NCBI RefSeq assembly: GCF_900176485.1
Contig: NZ_FWYD01000026.1
Span: 1 to 48,485, forward strand
DNA: 48,485 bases
DNA from: Primorskyibacter flagellatus
GTDB taxonomy: Bacteria; Pseudomonadota; Alphaproteobacteria; Rhodobacterales; Rhodobacteraceae
Reading direction: 5' to 3'
The position numbers and the translations under genes were made by a program. Under the pieces are notes generated by a model, which worked only from the letters and a program-made list of their open reading frames with translations, did no database searches and was not told the origin of the DNA. Shown piece by piece: positions 17,466-26,353 of this stretch; positions within the stretch are counted from its first letter, which is position 1; each line of letters opens with the position of its first letter.

Positions 17466-19745
17466 TCAGCCGTAATGCGACACCGGGGTGCCCGCGACGG
17501 CGGCCATGTTGAGCAGCCCGCGCGGCGTGATCGAGGGTGTCACGATGTGGGCGCGGTTGCCCATGCCCATCAGGATCGGGCCAACCTCCAGCCCTCCGGC
17601 TTTCACTTTGAGGATATTGCGTGTTGCCGAGGCGGCGTCGGCATGACCGAAGATCAGCACATTCGCCGTGCCTTCCAAACGATTTTGCGGGCAAAGACGC
17701 TCGCGCAGTTCGGGGTTCAGGGCAGCATCGACGTTCATTTCGCCCTCGTAGCTGAAATCGCGCGGCTCCCGGTCGAGTATGGCAATCGCGTCGCGCAGAC
17801 GTTTGCCGGAGCCTTGGGCCTGGTTGCCGAATTGCGACTGAGAGCAGAACGCGATATTCGGCGTAATACCGAAACGGCGCACATGCCGTGCAGCGCCAAT
17901 CGCGGTCTTTGCCAATTGTTCCGGCGTGGGCAGTGACCAGACATGCGTGTCCGCAACGAATAGCGGCCCGTCCTCAAGGATTATCATCGACAGCGCACCC
18001 AGCGGATTTTGCGTCTCGGTGCCGAGGATCTGGGAAATGTAGTTCAGATGCCAGCGGAACTCGCCGAACGTACCGCAGATCAGGCTGTCCGCTTCGCCGC
18101 GATGGACCATCACAGCCCCGATTGCCGTGGTATTGGTGCGCATGATCGCGCGGGCCACGTCCGGGGTAACGCCGCGGCGCGCCATGATTTCGTGGTAGCT
18201 GCCCCAATAGTCGCGATAGCGCGGATCGTTTTCCGGGTTCACGATGCTGAAATCGCGATCGGGAAGGATCTCCAGTCCCATCCGTTCACAGCGGGCGGCA
18301 ATCACCTCGGGGCGACCGATCAGGATCGGCAGTTCCGTGGTTTCTTCCAGAATGGCCTGTGCGGCGCGCAGCACGCGCTCGTCCTCGCCCTCGGCAAACA
18401 CGATCTTGCGGCTGGCCGTCGCTGCCGCCTGAAACACCGGGCGCATCAGCAGGGCGGACTTGTAGACCGAGGCATCCAGTTTGCGGCGGTAGGCCTCCAG
18501 GTCATCAAGCGGGCGTGTTGCCACGCCGGTCTCCATCGCCGCGCGGGCCACGGCAGAAGACACGATGCTCGACAGGCGCGGGTCAAAGGGTTTCGGGATC
18601 AGATAATCGGCACCGAATGTCAGTTGCTCGCCCTGATAAGCGGCAGCGGCTTCGGCGCTGGTTGTGGCACGGGCGAGTTCCGCGATGCCTTCGATACAGG
18701 CGATTTTCATCTCGTCGTTGATCTCGGTGGCGCCCACATCCAATGCGCCGCGAAAGATGAACGGAAAGCACAAGACGTTGTTCACCTGGTTCGGAAAGTC
18801 GCTGCGCCCGGTGGCGATGATTGCATCCGGTGCAATCTCGCGCGCGATGTTGGGCATGATTTCCGGCGTCGGGTTGGCAAGGGCAAAGATGATTGGGCGT
18901 TTGGCCATCTGGCTGACAAGTTCAGGCTTCAATACGCCGGGACCGGACAGGCCCAGAAACAGGTCAGCCCCTTCGATCACTTCCGCCAGCGTCCGTTTGT
19001 CAGAGGCTTGTGCAAACGCTGCTTTTTGCGGGTTCATGTCCTCGGTCCGGCCCTCATAGACCAGCCCGTTCACGTCGCACAGCCAGACGTTTTCACGCTT
19101 CACCCCCAGCTTCAGCAGCATGTTGAGGCAGGCAATGCCCGCCGCGCCGCCACCGGTGGAGACGATCTTGATGTCCTCGAACGCCTTGCCCGCGACATGC
19201 AACGCGTTTGTGGCGGCAGCCCCCACAACGATGGCCGTGCCGTGCTGGTCATCGTGAAAGACCGGAATATTCATCCGCTCGCGGCACAGCTTTTCAACGA
19301 TGAAGCAATCGGGTGCCTTGATGTCCTCAAGGTTGATGGCACCGAAAGTAGGCTCCAGCGCACAGACGATATCGGCCAGTTTCTCGGGATCGGTTTCGTC
19401 CAGTTCTATATCGAAACAGTCGATGCCCGCGAATTTCTTGAACAGGACGGCCTTGCCCTCCATCACCGGTTTGGACGCCATCGCCCCGATATTGCCCAAC
19501 CCCAGAACCGCGGTGCCGTTGGACACGACGGCGACAAGATTCCCGCGTGCGGTGTAGCGGGCAGCGGTGCTGTTGTCGGCCTGAATTTCAAGGCAGGCCT
19601 CTGCGACACCGGGCGAATAGGCCCGTGACAGATCGCGCCCGTTGGCCATGGGCTTGGTCGCGCGGATTTCGAGTTTTCCGGGTTTGGGAAACTCGTGATA
19701 GTCGAGCGCGGCTTGCCGTGCTGTCTCGCTGGGATTGTCGGCCAT
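17466..19745 (-). CDS. maeB: NADP-type malic enzyme with phosphotransacetylase domain
   Basis: A 759-residue two-domain protein. Residues 1 to about 430 form the malic enzyme, which decarboxylates malate to pyruvate: [20 protein letters not shown] and the nucleotide site [13 protein letters not shown] are recognisable. Residues about 440 to the end form a phosphate acetyltransferase-like domain ([26 protein letters not shown]) that in MaeB proteins mainly binds acetyl-CoA as a regulator. The start was set at 19745, the second ATG, because GGAGG lies 9 bases upstream; the first ATG touches that site. It precedes prpE on the same strand but has its own terminator, so the two are separate units. 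It links the TCA cycle to acetyl-CoA and NADPH supply. Confidence 0.95.
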   Translation of the reverse strand: MADNPSETARQAALDYHEFPKPGKLEIRATKPMANGRDLSRAYSPGVAEACLEIQADNSTAARYTARGNLVAVVSNGTAVLGLGNIGAMASKPVMEGKAVLFKKFAGIDCFDIELDETDPEKLADIVCALEPTFGAINLEDIKAPDCFIVEKLCRERMNIPVFHDDQHGTAIVVGAAATNALHVAGKAFEDIKIVSTGGGAAGIACLNMLLKLGVKRENVWLCDVNGLVYEGRTEDMNPQKAAFAQASDKRTLAEVIEGADLFLGLSGPGVLKPELVSQMAKRPIIFALANPTPEIMPNIAREIAPDAIIATGRSDFPNQVNNVLCFPFIFRGALDVGATEINDEMKIACIEGIAELARATTSAEAAAAYQGEQLTFGADYLIPKPFDPRLSSIVSSAVARAAMETGVATRPLDDLEAYRRKLDASVYKSALLMRPVFQAAATASRKIVFAEGEDERVLRAAQAILEETTELPILIGRPEVIAARCERMGLEILPDRDFSIVNPENDPRYRDYWGSYHEIMARRGVTPDVARAIMRTNTTAIGAVMVHRGEADSLICGTFGEFRWHLNYISQILGTETQNPLGALSMIILEDGPLFVADTHVWSLPTPEQLAKTAIGAARHVRRFGITPNIAFCSQSQFGNQAQGSGKRLRDAIAILDREPRDFSYEGEMNVDAALNPELRERLCPQNRLEGTANVLIFGHADAASATRNILKVKAGGLEVGPILMGMGNRAHIVTPSITPRGLLNMAAVAGTPVSHYG

Positions 19746-19938
19746 GGGATCCATCCTCCGGGTGTCTTTACGTCAGGCTTAAACCACTGTCGGGTGAAGC
19801 GGAACCATGGACAGCGCGAAACACCTTTTGATAAATGCGAACAGTCGCTGTTTCGACAGGCGCAGCAAGGGAAGGCTTGCAATCCCCCGGCGCGCTAACG
19901 CACCATTGCCGGACTGGTGGATGCGGGGGAGAGGACAG

Positions 19939-20346
19939 ATGTCACTCAGACAGTCAGCGTTGGATGTGCGGGAGCGGGCCTATGCGCCGTATTCGGGGTT
20001 CAAGGTCGGGGCCGCGATCCGCGATACCGATGGCACCGTCCATTTGGGCTGCAATGTTGAAAACATCGCCTATCCCGAAGGAACGTGTGCCGAGGCCGGT
20101 GCAATCGCTGCTATGATCGCTGCGGGCGGCGCACGGCTGGCAGAGGTCTATGTGGTGGCCGATGCGCCGATGCCGGTGACGCCATGCGGGGGCTGTCGGC
20201 AGAAACTGGCGGAATTCGGCGCGGGGGATGTGCGCGTGACGATGGCCACAACTGATGGCACCGAACAGGCGATGACCCTTGCCGAACTGTTGCCCGGTGC
20301 TTTCGGCGCAGAGCATATGGGCCGATCAGAGTCGGGCGGCACCTGA
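19939..20346 (+). CDS. cdd: cytidine deaminase
   Basis: A 135-residue homotetrameric-type cytidine deaminase. AYAPYSGFKVGAA marks the N-terminal substrate loop, NVENIAYPEGTCAEAGAI carries the zinc cysteine and catalytic glutamate (CAE), and PCGGCRQ supplies the remaining two zinc cysteines. It converts cytidine and deoxycytidine to uridine and deoxyuridine. The ATG at 19939 was chosen, with GGGGGAGAGG upstream and the conserved SLRQSALDVRERAYAPYSGF start; the frame open further upstream codes nothing family-like. It is the first gene of the five-gene salvage operon, divergent from maeB, and its stop is 2 bp from deoA. Confidence 0.95.
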   Translation: MSLRQSALDVRERAYAPYSGFKVGAAIRDTDGTVHLGCNVENIAYPEGTCAEAGAIAAMIAAGGARLAEVYVVADAPMPVTPCGGCRQKLAEFGAGDVRVTMATTDGTEQAMTLAELLPGAFGAEHMGRSESGGT

Positions 20347-20348
20347 GC

Positions 20349-21656
20349 ATGGATGCCCGTGCCGTGAATGCCGCTTTGCGCAAGGGACAGGCGCTGTCGT
20401 CAGAGCAATTGGCGTGGTTCACGCAAGGTCTGGCCGATGGGGCGGTGTCGGACGCGCAGGCAGGTGCCTTTGCAATGGCCGTCTGTCTGCGTGGGCTGAA
20501 CGAGGAGGATCGCGTGGCGCTTACCCTTGCGATGCGTGACAGCGGCGATGTGCTGCGCTGGGATCTGGGCGCGCCGGTGATCGACAAACATTCCACCGGC
20601 GGGGTGGGCGATTGCGTCAGCCTCGTGCTGGCGCCTGCGCTGGCGGCCTGCGGGGCGTATGTCCCGATGATCTCGGGTCGGGGCTTGGGCCACACGGGCG
20701 GCACGCTTGACAAGATGGAGGCTATTCCGGGGCTGGTCACGGCGCTGGACGAGGATCGGCTTCGACAGGTCGTGCGCGACACCGGCGCGGCCATTGTCAG
20801 CGCCAGCGCCGATATCGCCCCCGCCGATAAACGGCTCTATGCCATCCGTGATGTGACCGGAACGGTCGAAAGCCTTGATCTGATCACCGCGTCGATCCTG
20901 TCCAAGAAGCTGGCGGCGGGGCTGGACGGGCTGGTGCTGGACGTCAAGTTGGGCACGGGGGCGTTCATGAAGACCCCCGAGGACGCGCGCGCGCTGGCGC
21001 AGGCGCTGGTCAAGACCGCCAATGCGGCAGGGTGCCGGACCACGGCGCTGATCACCGATATGAACCAGCCGCTGGCATCGTCGCTGGGCAATGCGTTGGA
21101 GGTGGATGCCAGCCTGCGCGTGCTGACCGGGCTTGACGATGGCTCGCTTGGAGAGTTGAGCGCAGAGCTTGGCGGCGCGCTGCTCGCCTCGGCCGGGTTG
21201 GCCGCGAGTGCGGAGGAGGGCAGAGCGAAAATCGCCGAGGCGATCCGGTCAGGCACCGCGGCAGAACGGTTCGCCCGGATGGTCTATGCCATGGGCGGCC
21301 CGGTTCATTTCGTCGAGGATTGGCAAAGGTTTCTGCCCGAAGCGCCGGTGATCCGCGAGATCACCGCCACTGCGTCCGGCATTGTCACGGCCATTGACGG
21401 CGAAGCTTTGGGGTTGGCGGTGGTCGACCTTGGCGGCGGGCGTCAGGTGGAAACCGATGTGGTTGACCCTGCGGTCGGGCTGTCAGACATCGTGCGGCTT
21501 GGCGTGCGTGTCGAGAAAGGACAGCCACTGGCGCGTGTCCATGCCGCACGGCTTGGTCAGGCCGATGCGGCAGAGGTGGCGGTGCGCGCCGCAATCAGCC
21601 TTGGCGATATGGCCCGCGACCTGCCGCCGCTCGTGCATGAAAGGATCACCTCATGA
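20349..21656 (+). CDS. deoA: thymidine phosphorylase
   Basis: A 435-residue pyrimidine nucleoside phosphorylase. The phosphate-binding motif KHSTGGVGD lies at about 79-87. The family signature SGRGLGHTGGTLDKMEAIPG follows at about 108-127, and KLGTGAFMKTPEDAR contains the conserved lysine and aspartate region. It splits thymidine and deoxyuridine to base plus deoxyribose-1-phosphate, which is the next gene's substrate. The start is ATG at 20349, two bases after cdd. Its stop overlaps the deoB start by 4 bp. Length is normal for the family. Confidence 0.95.
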   Translation: MDARAVNAALRKGQALSSEQLAWFTQGLADGAVSDAQAGAFAMAVCLRGLNEEDRVALTLAMRDSGDVLRWDLGAPVIDKHSTGGVGDCVSLVLAPALAACGAYVPMISGRGLGHTGGTLDKMEAIPGLVTALDEDRLRQVVRDTGAAIVSASADIAPADKRLYAIRDVTGTVESLDLITASILSKKLAAGLDGLVLDVKLGTGAFMKTPEDARALAQALVKTANAAGCRTTALITDMNQPLASSLGNALEVDASLRVLTGLDDGSLGELSAELGGALLASAGLAASAEEGRAKIAEAIRSGTAAERFARMVYAMGGPVHFVEDWQRFLPEAPVIREITATASGIVTAIDGEALGLAVVDLGGGRQVETDVVDPAVGLSDIVRLGVRVEKGQPLARVHAARLGQADAAEVAVRAAISLGDMARDLPPLVHERITS

Positions 21657-22861
21657 GCCGCGCTTTTCTGGTTGTGATCGACAGTGTCGGCATTGGCGGC
21701 GCACCGGATGCGGATGCGTTTTTCAATGATGGCGTGCCGGATACCGGTGCCAATACGCTCGCCCATATCGCACAGGCCTGCGCCGAGGGGCGCGCCGAAG
21801 AGGGCCGCTCTGGTCCGCTGCGCCTGCCTACGCTCGACGCGTTGGGCTTGGGGGCGGCGGTCCGGCTGGCCTCCGGCGACAATGTGCCGGGGCTGGGTGC
21901 CGAACCCGTGGGCCTTTGGGGGGCCGCGACGGAGGTTTCTCCGGGCAAGGACACGCCGTCGGGCCATTGGGAACTGGCGGGCCTGCCGGTGCCCTGGGAC
22001 TGGACCTATTTCCCGAAACAGACGCCCGCCTTTCCCGACGACCTTGTGGCGCAGGTCTGCAAGATCGCGGGCACGGATGGCATTCTGGGCAATTGCCACG
22101 GCTCCGGCACGGTGATGCTGGACGAATTCGGCGCAGAGCATATGCGAAGCGGTTGGCCGATCTGCTACACCTCTGCCGACAGCGTGTTCCAGATCGCCGC
22201 GCATGAAGAGACCTTCGGGTTGGATCGGCTGCTGGATCTATGTGAAAAACTGGCCCCGACGCTGCACGAGATGAAAGTCGGCCGCGTCATCGCCCGGCCC
22301 TTTGTCGGGGAACCGGGCCATTTCAAGCGGACCGGTAACCGGCACGACTACGCAATCCGTCCGCCGGAACCTGTCTTGACCAACTGGGTGCAGGATGCGG
22401 AGCGTCAGGTTTACGGGATCGGCAAGATCGGTGACATCTTTTCGATGGAAGGGATTGACGAGGTCCGCAAGGGCGACGATGCCACGCTGATGACACATCT
22501 GTCCGATCTGGTCGATGACGCCCCCGAAGGCAGCCTGACCTTTGCCAATTTTGTCGAGTTTGACAGCCTTTACGGGCATCGCCGCGACGTGTCGGGCTAT
22601 GCCCGCGCGCTGGAATGGTTCGATGCAAGGCTGGCGCGGCTGCTGCCGCGGCTTCGCGGCACCGACATGCTGCTGATAACCGCCGACCACGGCAATGATC
22701 CCACATGGACTGGCACCGACCACACGCGCGAACGTGTGCCGGTTCTGATCGCGGGCCGGGACACTGGATCGGTGGGGCAGGTTTCATTTGTCGATGTGGC
22801 GGCTTCTGTCGCGGATCATCTGGGCGTGGTCAGCCACGGCCCCGGAAGGAGTTTTCTATGA
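21653..22861 (+). CDS. deoB: phosphopentomutase
   Basis: A 402-residue alkaline-phosphatase-superfamily mutase. Metal-binding DSVGIG lies at 10-15, the cap-domain block WGAATEVSPGKDTPSGHWEL near 85-105 contains the phospho-accepting threonine, and the second metal site is ITADHGNDPTWTGTDHTRE towards the end. It turns deoxyribose-1-phosphate or ribose-1-phosphate into the 5-phosphates. The ATG overlaps the deoA stop (ATGA), and its own stop overlaps the add start, so the set is translationally coupled. The aldolase deoC, which would use the product, is not in this operon. Confidence 0.95.
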   Translation: MSRAFLVVIDSVGIGGAPDADAFFNDGVPDTGANTLAHIAQACAEGRAEEGRSGPLRLPTLDALGLGAAVRLASGDNVPGLGAEPVGLWGAATEVSPGKDTPSGHWELAGLPVPWDWTYFPKQTPAFPDDLVAQVCKIAGTDGILGNCHGSGTVMLDEFGAEHMRSGWPICYTSADSVFQIAAHEETFGLDRLLDLCEKLAPTLHEMKVGRVIARPFVGEPGHFKRTGNRHDYAIRPPEPVLTNWVQDAERQVYGIGKIGDIFSMEGIDEVRKGDDATLMTHLSDLVDDAPEGSLTFANFVEFDSLYGHRRDVSGYARALEWFDARLARLLPRLRGTDMLLITADHGNDPTWTGTDHTRERVPVLIAGRDTGSVGQVSFVDVAASVADHLGVVSHGPGRSFL

Positions 22862-23844
22862 GTTTTCGATCCCTGCCCAAGGTGGAGTTGCACCTGCACC
22901 ACGAAGGCGCCGCCCCGCCGGAGTTCATCCGGCGGCTCGCGGCCGAAAAATCGGTGAACCTGACGGGCGTGTTTGCCGAGGATGGCAGCTATGCCTATCG
23001 CGACTTCGTGCATTTTCTCAGCGTCTACGAAGCGGCCACCCAGGTCTTGCAAAGCCCCGAGGATTACGCCCGCCTGACGCGCGCCATCCTGGAACAAAGC
23101 GCCGAAAACGGCGTGATCTATGCCGAAACCTTCCTGAGCCCCGATTTCTGCGGCGGCGGCGATGTCGGGGCCTGGCGCGAATATCTACAGGCCATTCGTG
23201 AGGCTGCGGAGGAAGGCGAGCGCGATACCGGCGTTACCTTGCGGGGTATCGTCACCTGCATCCGCCATTTCGGGCCGGACCGCGCCAAGCCGGTGGCGCG
23301 TTGCGCCGCCGAGACGGCGGGCGACTGGATTGTAGGATTCGGCATGGGGGGCGACGAGAATATCGGCAAACAGTCCGATTTTGCCTACAGCTTCGACATG
23401 GCGCGAGAGGCCGGGCTGCGGCTGACCACCCATGCGGGCGAGTGGCGCGGCCCGCAAGAGGTGCGCGAGGCCATAGACGATTTGCATGTCGAACGCATCG
23501 GGCACGGCGTTCGCGCGATAGAGGATCTGGCGCTGGTCGATGACCTTGCCGAACGCGGCATCGTTCTGGAGGTTTGTCCGGGGTCAAACGTGCGGCTTGG
23601 GGTCTATCCGCGCCTCTCTGCGCATCCGATTGAAAAGCTGCGCGCGCGCGGCGTCAAAGTGACAGTCTCGACCGACGATCCGCCGTTCTTTCACACCACG
23701 ATGACACTGGAATATGATAACCTCGCACGGGTGTTTGGCTGGGACGAGGATGATTTTCTCGACCTTAGCCGTATTGCCGCCAACGCCGCGTTCTGCGATG
23801 ACGCCACCCGCGCCCGCATTCTGAAAAAACTGGAGCCCGCATGA
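22858..23844 (+). CDS. add: adenosine deaminase
   Basis: A 328-residue amidohydrolase. The N-terminal zinc motif is ELHLHHEG (HxH at about 13-15), with THAGE in the middle and the catalytic histidine in RIGHGVRA. The C-terminal STDDP carries the last metal aspartate. It deaminates adenosine and deoxyadenosine to inosine forms. The ATG at 22858 overlaps the deoB stop by 4 bp and is preceded by GGAAGGAG; in-frame codons upstream belong to the deoB region. An adenine deaminase role is less likely because the tight clustering is with nucleoside genes. It overlaps upp by 4 bp. Confidence 0.93.
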   Translation: MSFRSLPKVELHLHHEGAAPPEFIRRLAAEKSVNLTGVFAEDGSYAYRDFVHFLSVYEAATQVLQSPEDYARLTRAILEQSAENGVIYAETFLSPDFCGGGDVGAWREYLQAIREAAEEGERDTGVTLRGIVTCIRHFGPDRAKPVARCAAETAGDWIVGFGMGGDENIGKQSDFAYSFDMAREAGLRLTTHAGEWRGPQEVREAIDDLHVERIGHGVRAIEDLALVDDLAERGIVLEVCPGSNVRLGVYPRLSAHPIEKLRARGVKVTVSTDDPPFFHTTMTLEYDNLARVFGWDEDDFLDLSRIAANAAFCDDATRARILKKLEPA

Positions 23845-24473
23845 CCGATCACCTGAACGTCGTTTTGCACCCCTTGGTACAGCATAAACTGACCCTCATG
23901 CGCAAGAAGGACACGTCGACCGGGGTGTTTCGGCAGTTGCTGCGCGAAATCAGTCAGTTGCTCGCCTATGAGATCACCGTCAATCTTCCGATGACCTCAC
24001 GGACCATCGAGACACCGATGACCGAGATGGAAGCGCCGATGCTGGCTGGCAAGAAGCTGGCGCTGATCTCTATCCTGCGGGCAGGCAACGGGCTGATGGA
24101 CGGCGTTTTGGAGCTGATCCCCTCGGCCCGCGTCGGCTTTGTCGGGCTTTACCGGGACGAAGAAACACTCCAGCCCGTGCAGTATTACTTCAAGGTGCCG
24201 GACAGCCTGAAAGACCGGCTGGTGATTGCGGTGGATCCGATGCTGGCGACCGGCAATTCATCGGTTGCGGCCATTGATCTGCTCAAAAAGGCAGGGGCGA
24301 CGAATATTCGCTTTCTGTGCCTGTTGGCGGCACCCGAAGGGGTTGCCAGGATGAAAGAGGCGCATCCGGACGTGCCAATCGTGACGGCAGCCTTGGATGA
24401 ACGGTTGGACGAGAAGGGCTATATCGTGCCCGGTCTTGGCGACGCCGGAGACCGGTTGTTCGGCACCAAGTAG
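23841..24473 (+). CDS. upp: uracil phosphoribosyltransferase
   Basis: A 210-residue Upp. The N-terminal pattern [18 protein letters not shown] matches the family, and [11 protein letters not shown] carries the conserved Arg-Ala-Gly loop. The PRPP-binding motif is [20 protein letters not shown], and the C-terminal uracil site is [18 protein letters not shown]. It joins uracil and PRPP to give UMP, closing the salvage route that starts with Cdd and DoeA-type cleavage (cytidine to uridine to uracil). Its ATG overlaps the add stop by 4 bp; it is the last gene of the operon. No clear terminator follows. Confidence 0.96.
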   Translation: MTDHLNVVLHPLVQHKLTLMRKKDTSTGVFRQLLREISQLLAYEITVNLPMTSRTIETPMTEMEAPMLAGKKLALISILRAGNGLMDGVLELIPSARVGFVGLYRDEETLQPVQYYFKVPDSLKDRLVIAVDPMLATGNSSVAAIDLLKKAGATNIRFLCLLAAPEGVARMKEAHPDVPIVTAALDERLDEKGYIVPGLGDAGDRLFGTK

Positions 24474-24541
24474 AGCAATCGCCGGATGTCGAGAACCTTC
24501 GGGACGGTGTGGAAAATGGCAAGATATTGGCGGGGACAGAT

Positions 24542-25195
24542 ATGCAGATCGCGAGTTTGATTGCATCGGCGGTGCTGGTCATTGGAACCAGTGCTTTCGG
24601 GCAAGGGGCCGGAACAGCGGCCGGGCAGGGGGCTGGTGCATCATCCGGTGATCTGCTTCATGCCCCGGCCGAAGCGCCACCCGCAGAATTTCCCGGCGCG
24701 CAATATGTCGACAGCCGGGGGTGCATCTTCGTGCGCTCAATAGACGACGGGCGCGAGGATTGGGTACCCCGCATCGCCCGGTCCGGGCAGATGATTTGCG
24801 GCGCAGTGCCAAGCCTGACGACCCTTGCCGGACAGACGCCGCAGGTCAGGCCAATGGCGCGGCGTGCACCGGCCACCGGGGGTTCTGCCGCAGGCAGCGA
24901 TACAGCCGCGCGGAATGCGACGCAGACAATTCCCAATATTGCCGGCACGCCCGACCCGAACGGATTGCCCGGCAGGTTCGTGCAGGCCGGATCTTTCAGA
25001 AGTGAAAAGACGGCGCAGGAAGCCGTCCAGAAGATCGCCGGCACCGGCTTGCCAGTGACAGTCAAACGCTGGCGGCGCGGCAGGGTGTATTATCAGGTCG
25101 TTTTGGCTGGGCCACTTCATGGCACAGTCGCGCAGGAGCGTGGGGTGCGTATCGTGCGGGGCGAAGGTTTCAGCGACGCCTATTTAAGAGACTGA
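24542..25195 (+). CDS. exported SPOR-domain protein
   Basis: A 217-residue protein with a signal peptide (MQIASLIASAVLVIGTSAFG, cleavage probably after FG-QG). A short conserved stretch YVDSRGCIFVRSIDDGREDW follows, then an alanine/proline-rich linker. The C-terminal SPOR domain (about residues 145-217) begins GRFVQAGSFRSEKTAQEAV. SPOR domains bind denuded peptidoglycan at the septum. The periplasmic location and domain suggest a role in envelope or division, but no partner is encoded beside it. The start at 24542 was chosen because it begins the signal peptide; an in-frame start 33 bases upstream would spoil it. The gap of 68 bp from upp suggests separate expression. Confidence 0.8.
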   Translation: MQIASLIASAVLVIGTSAFGQGAGTAAGQGAGASSGDLLHAPAEAPPAEFPGAQYVDSRGCIFVRSIDDGREDWVPRIARSGQMICGAVPSLTTLAGQTPQVRPMARRAPATGGSAAGSDTAARNATQTIPNIAGTPDPNGLPGRFVQAGSFRSEKTAQEAVQKIAGTGLPVTVKRWRRGRVYYQVVLAGPLHGTVAQERGVRIVRGEGFSDAYLRD

Positions 25196-25246
25196 GGCGT
25201 TTCGCGTCCGGGCAGCGGAAATAAGGCAACTTTCATCGCCTGGCGT

Positions 25247-26266
25247 TCAGCCCCCGCAGATGGTTTGCAGGCGGATCCAGTTGCTATCGCTCAGGACTGA
25301 CGTGTCGGACCCTGTGGGATAGGGGTCGGCCTCGATCAGGCCCAGCACGGATTCGCCCGATACGTCTCGGGCATAGGCATAGGGTGCGGTGCGCAGCTTC
25401 GCTTTGGTAAAGGCGGCAATCAGCTCTGCGTCAGGCAGGGGGTCGGGCGGCGCGGTCAGGATGCGTTCGGCCTGTGCGTCAAGTGTTTCAGGGGTGAGTT
25501 CGCCGCGCGTCAGAAGACGCAGGCTGGACCAGAAACCAGCGGAACGCAGCAGCGCCTCCAATGGATCTTGACGGTCGGCACGCAGCGCTTCGACGACGAT
25601 GTAACCGGCAGGCACGTCCGCATCCTCGAAATCCTCGACCAAAGCGCGGTTCATCAGGATCGTGCCTCCGGGCAGATGGGCGGTTTCCCGCACGCCGTCG
25701 GGCAGAACAACCAATCTGTCAGGCGTGTCCAGAAGGCGCAGTGACAGCGCCTGCAACGCCGGTTGCGCGGCGCGGTCGGCGCAGGCTTGGCCCGAAATGC
25801 GGGTAATGCGCGACAGCAGGCCCTCACCGATCTCGGAGCGTTTGACGTCCGGGATCACCGTGACGGTGTGATGCAGCAAGGCACCCGGCAGCCAGACAAA
25901 AGCCAGCGCAGCCACGACCGCTGCGGCCGACAATGTCAGCACCATTCGCAAACGTCCGGGTTTTGGGCGCCGACGGTCGATGACCCTGCGCAAACGCTCG
26001 ATCGCGTCGAGCATTACAGTGGCATCCTCGCTAAGTTCCAGCGTCTCGCCGGGGTCGCCGTCAGGGTGATAAATGGCCGGAAACTGACCGGGATTGGCCC
26101 GTTCCAAGGCCGCGAGCGACCAATGCGTCAGTGCCACGTCCCGCAAGTCAGAAATGGTCAGCGTGGCATCGCCCAGCGACACGACGACTTCGCGGCGTTG
26201 ATCGTCGGCAGTGGCCCGCCAGAGGCCGCTTGCCTCCAATCTGTCGTATTGCTTCAGCGCTGTCAT
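25247..26266 (-). CDS. membrane protein with degenerate M48 peptidase-like domain
   Basis: A 339-residue protein. Residues 1-100 are a soluble domain and about 107-128 form one membrane span (VLTLSAAAVVAALAFVWLPG). The remainder has the layout of an M48 metallopeptidase. LPGGTILMNRALVEDF at about 199-213 matches the substrate-strand motif that precedes HExxH in that family. Where HExxH is expected the sequence is VEALR (225-229), followed by ADRQDP in place of the usual GHxxxRHP-type segment. The glutamate remains but both histidines are gone, so zinc binding in the normal way is not possible. It may be a pseudopeptidase with a binding or chaperone role. The alignment is mine by eye and the family call is an inference. 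Confidence 0.6.
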   Translation of the reverse strand: MTALKQYDRLEASGLWRATADDQRREVVVSLGDATLTISDLRDVALTHWSLAALERANPGQFPAIYHPDGDPGETLELSEDATVMLDAIERLRRVIDRRRPKPGRLRMVLTLSAAAVVAALAFVWLPGALLHHTVTVIPDVKRSEIGEGLLSRITRISGQACADRAAQPALQALSLRLLDTPDRLVVLPDGVRETAHLPGGTILMNRALVEDFEDADVPAGYIVVEALRADRQDPLEALLRSAGFWSSLRLLTRGELTPETLDAQAERILTAPPDPLPDAELIAAFTKAKLRTAPYAYARDVSGESVLGLIEADPYPTGSDTSVLSDSNWIRLQTICGG

Positions 26267-26353
26267 TATCCGGGCTGCTCTGGCTTATTATTGCGCGGAA
26301 GCTAGCACGCCGACGACATGCCCGGCAATGCAGCACCGCCCGAGACCTGGCAT

